The notes beneath the pieces are model-generated. The model ran no database searches, was not told where the DNA came from, and saw only the letters and a list, made by a program, of their open reading frames with translations. Positions 57,230 through 64,000 of a DNA stretch of 64,000 bases are shown here, in pieces (within the stretch, counting starts at the first letter, position 1; each line of letters begins with the position of its first letter). The position numbers and the translations under genes were made by a program. Source of the DNA: Halomonas llamarensis. GTDB taxonomy: Bacteria > Pseudomonadota > Gammaproteobacteria > Pseudomonadales > Halomonadaceae. The stretch is from positions 62,001 to 126,000 of the forward strand of contig NZ_JAMJPJ010000003.1 of assembly GCF_023555005.1 (NCBI RefSeq). Reading direction: 5' to 3'.

Positions 57230-58207
57230 ATGTCTCAACGGATTCAGTTTACTCAAACCGGCGGTTCAGAAGTGCTTGAACTGGTCGAAGCAAGCCCAGA
57301 TGCGCCAGCGGCTGGCGAAGTCCGTATTGCCAATAAGGCGATTGGCCTTAATTTTATCGATATTTATTTTCGCACCGGGCTTTACCCTGCGCCCGCTATG
57401 CCCTCGGGTTTAGGCACCGAAGGCGCTGGTGTGGTGGATGCGGTGGGCGAGGGCGTGACCCATCTGAAAGAAGGCGACAGGGTAGCTTACGCCCAAGGCC
57501 CGCTGGGGGCATACGCCGAGCACCATACGCTCCCCGCCGCCAAAGTCGTTACACTGCCCGATTTTGTTGATTTTGAAACCGCGGCGGCCAGTATGCTGAA
57601 AGGCCTAACTGTGCAGTATTTGCTGCGCCAAACCTATGAACTCAAGGGCGGCGAAACCATTTTGTTTCATGCCGCGGCCGGCGGCGTTGGCTCGATTGCC
57701 TGTCAGTGGGCTAAGGCGTTAGGCATAAAGCTGATTGGCACGGTCAGCTCCGCCGAGAAAGCCGCATTGGCGGAAAAAAACGGCGCCTGGGCGACTATCA
57801 ACTATACCGAAGAGGATGTCGTGGAGCGCGTGCGCGAGCTAACCAACGGTGAGATGTGCGACGTCGTTTACGACTCGGTGGGTAAAGATACCTGGGAAAT
57901 GTCGCTGGACTGCCTGAAACCGCGTGCCTTGATGGTCAGCTTTGGCAACGCGTCCGGACCTGTCGATGGCGTGAATATCGGCATTCTTAATAAGAAAGGC
58001 TCGCTTTTTGTTACCCGCCCCAGTTTGAACGGTTACGCGGATACCCGTGAGCGCCTTGAGATGATGTGCGAAGATTTCTTTGCCATGCTCGAGAGTGGCA
58101 AGATCCATATCGACGTGACCAACCGCTACCCACTCGCGGAAGCAGGCAAGGCGCAGGATGCCTTGCAAAACCGTAAGACTACCGGATCAACCGTGTTATT
58201 ACCCTAA
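57230..58207 (+). CDS. qor: NADPH:quinone oxidoreductase, zinc-free MDR family
   Basis: One-electron quinone reductase related to crystallin-like Qor. The 325-residue product begins MSQRIQFTQTGGSEVLEL and has the nucleotide motif AAAGGVGSIACQWAK near residue 150 and GLNFIDIYFRTGLYP near residue 40, matching E. coli QorA. It lacks the zinc cysteines of alcohol dehydrogenases. AAGGAGCTCC precedes the ATG. Confidence 0.93.
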   Translation: MSQRIQFTQTGGSEVLELVEASPDAPAAGEVRIANKAIGLNFIDIYFRTGLYPAPAMPSGLGTEGAGVVDAVGEGVTHLKEGDRVAYAQGPLGAYAEHHTLPAAKVVTLPDFVDFETAAASMLKGLTVQYLLRQTYELKGGETILFHAAAGGVGSIACQWAKALGIKLIGTVSSAEKAALAEKNGAWATINYTEEDVVERVRELTNGEMCDVVYDSVGKDTWEMSLDCLKPRALMVSFGNASGPVDGVNIGILNKKGSLFVTRPSLNGYADTRERLEMMCEDFFAMLESGKIHIDVTNRYPLAEAGKAQDALQNRKTTGSTVLLP

Positions 58208-58219
58208 TAGAGTTGCCCT

Positions 58220-58252
58220 AAAACGCAAAACCGCCCTCGCAAGGCGGGGGCG
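58220..58252 (-). terminator. Terminator of the RpiR-family regulator gene (minus strand)
   Basis: Read on the minus strand, the hairpin CCGCCCCCGC / GCGAGGGCGG (loop CTT, one G-T pair) is followed by TTTTGCGTTTT. On the plus strand there is no T-run, so it is not a canonical terminator for qor. Confidence 0.65.
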
Positions 58253-58338
58253 GTGGGCGAACAGGCTATTCTTAGGCTAAGTTAAGCAGCGAGGCAACCA
58301 GTACTGGGAAGCGTAGCACAAGTGTGCTTGCATCACCG

Positions 58339-59265
58339 CTAGTCCACGTCGACATAGGCACCCATGTGGCGCATGCGTTGCTCAAATGTCGAAACGTTGT
58401 CGACCAAATCGTTAGGGCCGAAGGCGACACATTCCGCCAAAATCGCTTCGATCAGCGTAATCGCTGATAGAATCGAGGGGAAGAAGTGAGGGGTCGCATT
58501 GGCGACGTTGAACGTGATTTGCGCGCCCGGCACCAGAGGGGATCGCATAGTGTCCGTCACCACGATGGCTTTTACCCCGTTAGCACGGGTGACGTCTAGC
58601 GCTTTAACCGTTTCGGCACAGTAAGGTTCAAAGCCGAAAACGACCACCACATCGTCCTCATCAAAACGGTCAAGCTCGGTCAAAAGCCCGCCTTCTAAGC
58701 CGCGAATGAGATGGATATCCGGTATGGCGATGCGCCCTACATAAGCAAAGTGGTAGGCGCATGCAAAGGTATCGCGAAACCCAACCACTGCCACTTGTCG
58801 TGCCCCTAGAATCATCTGGGCGGCCTCGCGAACGCGTGATTGATTATCAGCGGTAAATAGACGACCGATATTATAGAACGCGGCATCACCCACATCGAGA
58901 AACACTTGGTCATCGGTGTGACTGGCTAAGTTACGTAACTGGCTGGCACGCCCGGAAAACTCAACAGGCCCTGCCTGCACCGCCGACTGGAACACTTCGC
59001 GAAAAAGTTCGTAGCTTTCAAACCCGAGTCTTTTGGCCAGGCGGACAAGCGTAGAGGGAGTCACTTTTGCGGCGGCGGCGGATTTACGAATCGATTGAAA
59101 GGCAATATCGAGTGGGTGATCTAGAACATAACCTGCAGCCAGCTTTAGCTGAGGGCTAAGGTCTGGGTAAGCCTCTGCCAGCTGTTGATTAATCTCATCT
59201 GGGCGTACAGAGCGTGTCGTATCGGACAGGGACTCTGCTGGGTCATGCTGAGTAGGGTTTGACAT
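58339..59265 (-). CDS. RpiR/MurR-family transcription regulator
   Basis: The N-terminal HTH domain (about 20-100) has SIRKSAAAAKVTPSTLVRLA and LGFESYELFREVFQ, and the C-terminal SIS (sugar isomerase) domain (about 140-280) binds a sugar-phosphate-like ligand; QVAVVGFRDTFACAYHFAY is its first strand-helix. The ATG at 59265 (MSNPTQHD) has GAGGAG upstream; the frame extends to 59403 but the extra part is Pro-rich and unlikely. 308 residues. Divergent from the hydratase/synthetase/hydratase cluster, its most probable target, with pseudo-palindromes in between. Confidence 0.88.
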   Translation of the reverse strand: MSNPTQHDPAESLSDTTRSVRPDEINQQLAEAYPDLSPQLKLAAGYVLDHPLDIAFQSIRKSAAAAKVTPSTLVRLAKRLGFESYELFREVFQSAVQAGPVEFSGRASQLRNLASHTDDQVFLDVGDAAFYNIGRLFTADNQSRVREAAQMILGARQVAVVGFRDTFACAYHFAYVGRIAIPDIHLIRGLEGGLLTELDRFDEDDVVVVFGFEPYCAETVKALDVTRANGVKAIVVTDTMRSPLVPGAQITFNVANATPHFFPSILSAITLIEAILAECVAFGPNDLVDNVSTFEQRMRHMGAYVDVD

Positions 59266-59355
59266 ACATGGCTCCTCAATCCTCGGCAGCATGCGAAAAA
59301 GTGGGGCATTGTAACCTACGACCAGCACGGAAGGCAGCGCTGTATCGAGCGTGGA

Positions 59356-59365
59356 GGGGGGGGGG
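59356..59365 (+). repeat. Homopolymeric G10 tract
   Basis: Ten consecutive G, 91 bases upstream of the regulator start codon. It is the longest homopolymer that I saw in the window and could change length by slippage. Confidence 0.9.
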
Positions 59366-59396
59366 TGGCACATTTGTTTCGCTGATGTATAGTAAC

Positions 59397-59489
59397 GATA
59401 CATATGTATTGACTAAGCATGATGTCCTGGAATACGATGCGAATAATACAAACGTATTCAAAAAAGTTATTTTTGATACAAATGTTTTG
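59397..59489 (+). promoter_or_regulatory. Three related pseudo-palindromic sites, candidate RpiR-family operators
   Basis: Three 15-mers share one pattern: GATACATATGTATTG (59397-59411, with a perfect 12-bp palindrome ATACATATGTAT inside), AATACAAACGTATTC (59445-59459) and GATACAAATGTTTTG (59475-59489). They start 48 and 30 bases apart, between a divergent regulator and the cluster it likely controls. Confidence 0.6.
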
Positions 59490-59559
59490 AAAAGCACGTT
59501 GGCTTCTTTGCAACGTCCATTCATGCTTAACGATTCATTGCGGGCCTTTTACTACCTTT

Positions 59560-60405
59560 ATGCCGATTCACGACCTCTCACACGTCCCATCTCGCCTTAC
59601 GCTGACAGCCGATGCGATACCACCCTATGAAACGCTGCTGGTTTGTTTGCATGAGCAGGTGCTCGAAATTCGCTTTAATCGCCCGCACCGGCTCAATGCG
59701 GTGGTGGAAGTACTTTATACCGAGCTGCTTAATGCACTCGCCTTGGCTGAGCGGGCGGAAAATGTGCGTGCCGTGGTGTTAACCGGCGAGGGACGAGCAT
59801 TTTGCGTTGGCGCTGATATGAAAGCGCATGGCGGCGCTGCGCGCACACTTTATCAGCGCCGCCAGTATTTACAGTTGGGCAACGATGTGTGTGAAGCGAT
59901 TTATCGGCTGAAAAAGCCCGTGGTGGCCGCGGTCAATGGTTACGCCTTGGGTGCTGGGGCAGAAATAGCGGTGGCCTGTGACTTTATTGTGATGGCTGAA
60001 AACGCACAGATCGGTTTTCCCGAGACGAGTATTGGTACCTGCGTAGGCGGTGGCGTCTCGAAGGTTTTACCACAAATGGTCGGGCTCACGCAGGCGCGTC
60101 GGCTGCTGTTCACCGGTGAGAAAATTACCGGCACAGAAGCAGCGCGTATTTCAATGGCTCTGGCCGCTTACCCGCAGGATCAGCTGCTTGCCGAAGCCCA
60201 TGCGCTCGGCGCAAAGCTCGCCAAGCAGGCACCGGTGTCGATGGCCATGCTCAAGCGGTTGGTAAATGTTAGTAGCGCGAACGATGTCGAGAGTCATCTT
60301 CAGCAAGAGTTAGACGCCATTTTCACCTGCTCGGCCACGGATGACTGGCAGGAGGGCGTGGATGCTTTTGCACAAAAGCGAATGCCGAACTTCCAAGGCC
60401 GTTAA
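59560..60405 (+). CDS. Enoyl-CoA hydratase/isomerase family protein (first copy)
   Basis: Crotonase-fold enzyme. The 281-residue product has the oxyanion-hole segments GEGRAFCVGADMKAHGG and VNGYALGAGAEIAVACDF, and the active-site region FPETSIGTCVGGGVSKVLP carries Glu (the second catalytic Glu position) but the first position has Ala/Gly. The N-terminus before residue 25 is not part of the fold; the ATG at 59560 has no clear Shine-Dalgarno site, so the start is uncertain. First gene of a three-gene cluster under the divergent regulator. Confidence 0.88.
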   Translation: MPIHDLSHVPSRLTLTADAIPPYETLLVCLHEQVLEIRFNRPHRLNAVVEVLYTELLNALALAERAENVRAVVLTGEGRAFCVGADMKAHGGAARTLYQRRQYLQLGNDVCEAIYRLKKPVVAAVNGYALGAGAEIAVACDFIVMAENAQIGFPETSIGTCVGGGVSKVLPQMVGLTQARRLLFTGEKITGTEAARISMALAAYPQDQLLAEAHALGAKLAKQAPVSMAMLKRLVNVSSANDVESHLQQELDAIFTCSATDDWQEGVDAFAQKRMPNFQGR

Positions 60406-60467
60406 CCCTGTTTGTTTTTATCGACTCAATACATCCTCGCTGTATAGCAAAAGTTAAAGGTTTAGGC

Positions 60468-62630
60468 ATGAATCCGATTGAAGGCCACCTTCCCCTGCGT
60501 AGCCCGCTTCACGATATTCTAGCGCCCACCGGTATTGCCGTGGTGGGGGCGTCTGCTGACCCAACCAAACGCGGCTATAAAGCCATGGTGGGGCTAATCA
60601 AGGACGGTTACCAAGGCGAGATTTACCCCGTTAACCTCAAGGCCGATAAAATTTTAGGGGTGAAAGCCTGGCCATCGGTGATGGAGATTCCAGGGAATCC
60701 AGCGCTTGCGCTGATTTGTACGCCAGCGTCGACCGTGCCGGAGTTGGTAGCCGAGTGCGGCCGCCGTGGCATCAAAGGCGCGGTGATTCTCGCCAGCGGC
60801 TTTGGCGAAACGGGGGAGGCGGGTGCAAGCCTTGAGCAGGAAATGATGGCCAAGGCGTGCGCTCATGGCGTGCGCATTATTGGCCCGAATACCTCGGGGA
60901 TGTTCAACCTGCATCACCGAGTGAACTTACTTGCGCTGAATAACGTCAAGCCAGGCGATATCGGTATTGTCTCGCAGTCGGGCAATATGCTGTTGTCGCT
61001 GGCATTGGAGGCGCAGCATAACGGCCAAGTCGGCTTTAGCACTTATATTGGCCCGGGAAACCAGAGCGATATCGGCTTTAATGATTATCTGCGCTATCTC
61101 GGCGAGGATGAGCACACTCGTGTGGCCACGCTTTATGTGGAAGGCTTTCGCGATGGACGCAAGTTCCTGCAGGTTGCCCGCGATGTGACGGCGATGAAAC
61201 CGGTGGTGGTGTACAAATCGGGCGCCACTGAGCAGGGGCAAAAGGCTGCTAGCTCGCATACTGGGGCACTGGCGGGCAGCTATCAAATGACGGTAGACCT
61301 GCTGCGTCAGTCTGGCGTGAGCGTGGTGCAGTACTCCGATGAAATTCTCCCGGTGGCCGAAGGCTTGGGCCTTTTACAAAAAGCGCGCGGCAAGCGGGTG
61401 GCGGTGATCGCCGATGGTGGGGGGCAGGCCACGATTGCCTCCGACCGCTTAGTCGAAGCCGGGCTAACGCTTGCCGAGCTCTCGGATGATACGCGTAACA
61501 AACTGCGCGATATTCTGTTCCCGCAGGCGTCGACCACCAACCCTGTGGACGTTGCGGGCACATCGGATGCCAACCCGTCACTGCTGGCAACGTGCATGGA
61601 GATTGTCGCCGCCGACGATAATGTCGACAGTATTTTTCTCGTTGGGATGTTCGGCGGCTACAGCTTGCGCTTTGCCGAGTCACTGCTGGGTGACGAGATG
61701 CGCGGCGCCGAGGCGATGGTGGATCTCTCAAAGAAAACGGCAAAACCGCTGGTGGTTTACAGCCTTTATGCGCCGGTCAAACCGCCTGCACTTCGGCGCT
61801 TACATGAAGCGGGCCTGCCGGTTTATACCTCAATCGAGCATGCCGTGCGAGTACTGGCAGCACTCGGTGAGCGTGGTGAGTATCTAGCGCAATGCGCTAC
61901 ATTGATGCCTCAAAAGCAGGCGCTGCCCACGGAAAAGGGTCGAGCGTTATTTATCCAGGCGCAAGCTCAGAGGCGTGATTTTTTAGAGTTTGAAGCAAAA
62001 ATGCTGCTGGCAGAGCACGGTATTCGCGTACCGGTCGAGCACGTCGTTCGCCGTGCCGACGAGCTTGGCGACATTGCCTGTGAGTTTGGCGCTCAGCCGT
62101 TGGCGATGAAGGTGGTATCGAAAGATATTTTGCATAAATCCGATGCGGGTGGCGTGAAGCTCAATCTGGCGGGTGAAGCAGCATTGCAGAATGGCTTTGA
62201 TCAGATCATGGCGTCAGCGCGGGCCTATGATGCCAACGCCGATATTGAGGGCGTATTGATAACGCCCATGGCGCAAAAGGGCGTTGAGGTGATCATCGGT
62301 ATGATACGGGACCCGATTTTCGGCTCGGTGTTGATGTTTGGCCTTGGCGGCGTATTTGTCGAGATTCTTGAAGATGTGGCTTTCCGCGCTATACCCCTTA
62401 GCCATCATGATGCCGCCTCAATGGTGGAGCAAATCAAAGCGAAGAAACTCTTTGAAGGCGTGCGCGGGGCATCAGCAATTGATAAAGAGGCACTTGTTGA
62501 GCTTCTGCTCAGCGTATCGCGTATCGTTGAAGCTTACCCGCAGATTGCTGAACTCGATCTCAACCCGGTGATTGCCTACCCCGATGGTTACGCCGTGGTG
62601 GACGCGCGAATTATTGTTAAGGAGTCCTAA
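60468..62630 (+). CDS. ADP-forming acyl-CoA synthetase (acetate--CoA ligase family), single-chain
   Basis: Makes an acyl-CoA from acid, CoA and ATP with release of ADP. The 720-residue chain has a CoA-binding domain (about 15-115, VVGASADPTKRGYKAM), a succinyl-CoA-ligase-like domain (about 150-460) with IVSQSGNM and the phosphohistidine region SSHTGALAG (His264), and a C-terminal ATP-grasp domain (about 495-715, KVVSKDILHKSDAGGVKLNL). The alpha and beta parts are fused, as in FerA-type and archaeal-type enzymes. Its stop overlaps the next hydratase gene by one base (TAATG). The acid substrate is unknown. Confidence 0.92.
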   Translation: MNPIEGHLPLRSPLHDILAPTGIAVVGASADPTKRGYKAMVGLIKDGYQGEIYPVNLKADKILGVKAWPSVMEIPGNPALALICTPASTVPELVAECGRRGIKGAVILASGFGETGEAGASLEQEMMAKACAHGVRIIGPNTSGMFNLHHRVNLLALNNVKPGDIGIVSQSGNMLLSLALEAQHNGQVGFSTYIGPGNQSDIGFNDYLRYLGEDEHTRVATLYVEGFRDGRKFLQVARDVTAMKPVVVYKSGATEQGQKAASSHTGALAGSYQMTVDLLRQSGVSVVQYSDEILPVAEGLGLLQKARGKRVAVIADGGGQATIASDRLVEAGLTLAELSDDTRNKLRDILFPQASTTNPVDVAGTSDANPSLLATCMEIVAADDNVDSIFLVGMFGGYSLRFAESLLGDEMRGAEAMVDLSKKTAKPLVVYSLYAPVKPPALRRLHEAGLPVYTSIEHAVRVLAALGERGEYLAQCATLMPQKQALPTEKGRALFIQAQAQRRDFLEFEAKMLLAEHGIRVPVEHVVRRADELGDIACEFGAQPLAMKVVSKDILHKSDAGGVKLNLAGEAALQNGFDQIMASARAYDANADIEGVLITPMAQKGVEVIIGMIRDPIFGSVLMFGLGGVFVEILEDVAFRAIPLSHHDAASMVEQIKAKKLFEGVRGASAIDKEALVELLLSVSRIVEAYPQIAELDLNPVIAYPDGYAVVDARIIVKES

Positions 62631-63430
62631 TGACACTACCGACGCTACAAGATGCCACGTTGACGTTAGAGCATCGCATCGCGACGTTAACCCTAAACCG
62701 CCACGATGTACGTAACGCCTTAACCGGGACGGCGCTGGTTGACGATATTGTGGCGGTGGCCGAATGGGTCAACCGCTGCGACGACGTATCAGTACTCTTG
62801 ATTACTGGCTCGGGTTCCGCGTTCTCTGCCGGTGGAAACGTTAAAGACATGGCCAACCGCGGGGGTGATTTTGCTGGCAATGCTGCTGAAGTGGCCGAGC
62901 GCTACCGCCGTGGTATTCAACGCATACCGCTAGCATTGCAAGACGTAGAGGTACCGATCATCGCGGCGGTGAATGGCCCGGCGATTGGCGCGGGCTTTGA
63001 TCTGGCCAATATGGCGGATATCCGTATTGCCTCACGCAAGGCGAAGTTCGGCGAGACATTTCTTAATCTAGGCATCATTCCCGGCGATGGCGGTGCTTGG
63101 TTTATGCAGCGTTTGATCGGTTACCAGCGCGCGTTTGAGCTTACGCTTTCCGGCCGCATCATCGACGCCGAAGAAGCAAAAGCCTATGGCATTGTGCTAG
63201 AAGTGGCCGAGCCAGAAGCGCTGATGGATGCGGCATTGGCACATGCCGAGCGTATAGCCGCGAAGCCGCCCAAAGCCACGCGGCTGACCAAACGGCTGAT
63301 GAAAATGGCGCCCAATATGGAGCTGAAAGGCTTTCTTGACGTCTGTGCCACCTTTCAAGGCATGTGCCATAACGAACCGGAACATTTAGACGCCGTGAAT
63401 AAAATGCTGGATAGCATGGCGAAAAAATAA
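62630..63430 (+). CDS. Enoyl-CoA hydratase/isomerase family protein (second copy)
   Basis: Second crotonase-fold enzyme, 266 residues. Oxyanion-hole segments SGSAFSAGGNVKDMANRGG and VNGPAIGAGFDLANMADIRI are visible, and FGETFLNLGIIPGDGGAWFMQR carries both Glu/Asp-like active-site positions. It overlaps the synthetase gene by one base (TAATG), so it is translationally coupled. The set synthetase plus hydratase(s) would activate an acid and then hydrate or cleave the acyl-CoA, as in ferulate-type or short branched-acid degradation; the true substrate cannot be told. Confidence 0.9.
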   Translation: MTLPTLQDATLTLEHRIATLTLNRHDVRNALTGTALVDDIVAVAEWVNRCDDVSVLLITGSGSAFSAGGNVKDMANRGGDFAGNAAEVAERYRRGIQRIPLALQDVEVPIIAAVNGPAIGAGFDLANMADIRIASRKAKFGETFLNLGIIPGDGGAWFMQRLIGYQRAFELTLSGRIIDAEEAKAYGIVLEVAEPEALMDAALAHAERIAAKPPKATRLTKRLMKMAPNMELKGFLDVCATFQGMCHNEPEHLDAVNKMLDSMAKK

Positions 63431-63551
63431 GCGCTAAAAATCACGTATTTTCCCGTTCGCTTTCCGTTAGTGCCTTCGTCAGTTTATGAATGAGCCGCTT
63501 GCGCGTATCATCTTAAGCGAAAGCCTAATCAATTGACGAGGAGTGCCACGA

Positions 63552-64000
63552 ATGGAAGGGGTGAAGCATATTGTCGCCGTTGCCTCGGGCAAAGGTGGCG
63601 TGGGTAAATCCACGGTAACGGTTAATTTAGCCCTGGCGCTGTCGGCGCAGGGCTACCGCGTAGGCGTGTTGGACGCCGATATTTATGGCCCCAGCCAGGC
63701 GCAAATGCTCGGCGTGAAAGAAGGCGAGCGCCCTCAGGCCGCAGGGGAAGATAAATTTTTCCCGCTTGAAGCCCACGGCATTCAAGCTATGTCGATGGCG
63801 TTTTTGGTCAATACCCGCGAGCCCATGGTGTGGCGCGGCCCCATGGTCGTTGGTGCCTTTCAACAGCTCTTAAACCAAACTCAGTGGGATAATCTTGACT
63901 TTCTGCTCATCGATATGCCCCCCGGTACGGGTGATATTCAGCTGACGCTCTCTCAGCGCGTGCCGGTGTCTGGGGCTGTTATCGTCACAACACCGCAGGA
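63552..64000 (+). CDS. apbC: Iron-sulfur cluster carrier protein ApbC/Mrp (partial, C-terminus cut by window edge)
   Basis: P-loop ATPase that carries and delivers Fe-S clusters. The deviant Walker A SGKGGVGKST is at about residues 12-21, then DADIYGPSQ and LLIDMPPGTGDIQLT. The start MEGVKHIVAV at 63552 has GAGGAG upstream and matches the short Mrp form without an N-terminal FSCA domain. About 149 codons are inside the window out of about 265-370 expected. Follows the second hydratase gene by 121 bases. Confidence 0.95.
   Translation, partial: MEGVKHIVAVASGKGGVGKSTVTVNLALALSAQGYRVGVLDADIYGPSQAQMLGVKEGERPQAAGEDKFFPLEAHGIQAMSMAFLVNTREPMVWRGPMVVGAFQQLLNQTQWDNLDFLLIDMPPGTGDIQLTLSQRVPVSGAVIVTTPQ

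Larger units (their letters stand above)
59266..59559. other. Divergent control region of the regulator and CoA-ester cluster
   Basis: About 294 bases with a G10 run, three related pseudo-palindromes and an AT-rich right half (59380-59490). No -35/-10 pair is convincing. No small gene is supported. Confidence 0.6.

Noticed and set aside
58220..58252. Hairpin as a terminator of qor on the plus strand
   Set aside because: There is no T-run on the plus strand; the T-rich side is on the minus strand and fits the regulator gene instead.
1..64000. rRNA, tRNA, insertion sequences, prophage or integron
   Set aside because: I looked for the typical tRNA T-arm pattern, transposase motifs, integrase genes and terminal inverted repeats and saw none; a tRNAscan/Infernal run would settle the RNA genes.

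Overview
This window looks like a chromosomal segment of a moderately halophilic gammaproteobacterium, most likely Halomonas or a close relative (Halomonadaceae). Support comes from the gene set rather than from any marker RNA: an Rnf/Rsx complex of the gammaproteobacterial type, a TyrA-AroA fusion inside a gyrA-serC-pheA-tyrA/aroA-cmk-rpsA superoperon as in Pseudomonas and Halomonas, an MvaT-family H-NS-like protein, and a Tus-family protein. I see no rRNA, tRNA, IS element, prophage or CRISPR array.

Layout. 1-4547 (minus) carries rsxA-B-C-D-G, with rsxG cut by the window edge. 4576-9330 (minus) holds metG, a small conserved-looking protein, a glycerolipid acyltransferase and rdgC. 9501-19800 (plus) carries a thioesterase, then gyrA, serC, pheA, the tyrA-aroA fusion, cmk and rpsA, several of them overlapping, ending in a strong terminator. 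20341-22406 holds mvaT, a divergent AraC/Rob-like regulator and an uncharacterised coiled-coil protein. 22417-28117 (minus) is a type IV pilus block pilB-pilC-pilD followed by coaE, yacG and a Tus-like gene. Divergent from it, 28329-31018 (plus) is a tandem array of four PilA-like pilin genes plus a fifth, frameshifted copy.

31085-38185 holds an inositol-monophosphatase family protein, a convergent ABC exporter and an RND adaptor/pump pair. 38186-41100 is a small accessory-looking stretch: a 38-residue Cys-rich peptide, a palindrome/tandem-repeat region, an ATP-grasp enzyme with a repeat-containing terminator, and an O-methyltransferase. 41148-48647 holds topB, an ABC1/UbiB-family kinase-like protein, a SEC-C/tandem-repeat protein, an AmpG-like permease, a SlyD-like peptidyl-prolyl isomerase and a 36-residue membrane peptide. 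48779-53230 (minus) is a compact four-gene set: cupredoxin-like protein, EAL phosphodiesterase with degenerate GGDEF, DUF3034 protein and lipid-anchored truncated haemoglobin. 53351-58207 holds a lytic transglycosylase, proS, a lipoprotein, a glycerophosphodiesterase and a quinone reductase. 58339-63430 is an RpiR-family regulator divergent from a CoA-ester cluster (hydratase, ADP-forming acyl-CoA synthetase, hydratase), with three related pseudo-palindromes between them. The window ends inside apbC/mrp.

The items most worth following up are the tandem pilin array with near-identical 5-prime cassettes and a decaying fifth copy, the Tus homologue carried in the pil-coaE-yacG gene string, the secreted haemoglobin/DUF3034/EAL/cupredoxin gene set, the RpiR operator candidates, and two small proteins (38 and 36 residues). 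All functional statements are from reading motifs by eye; no database search was possible.
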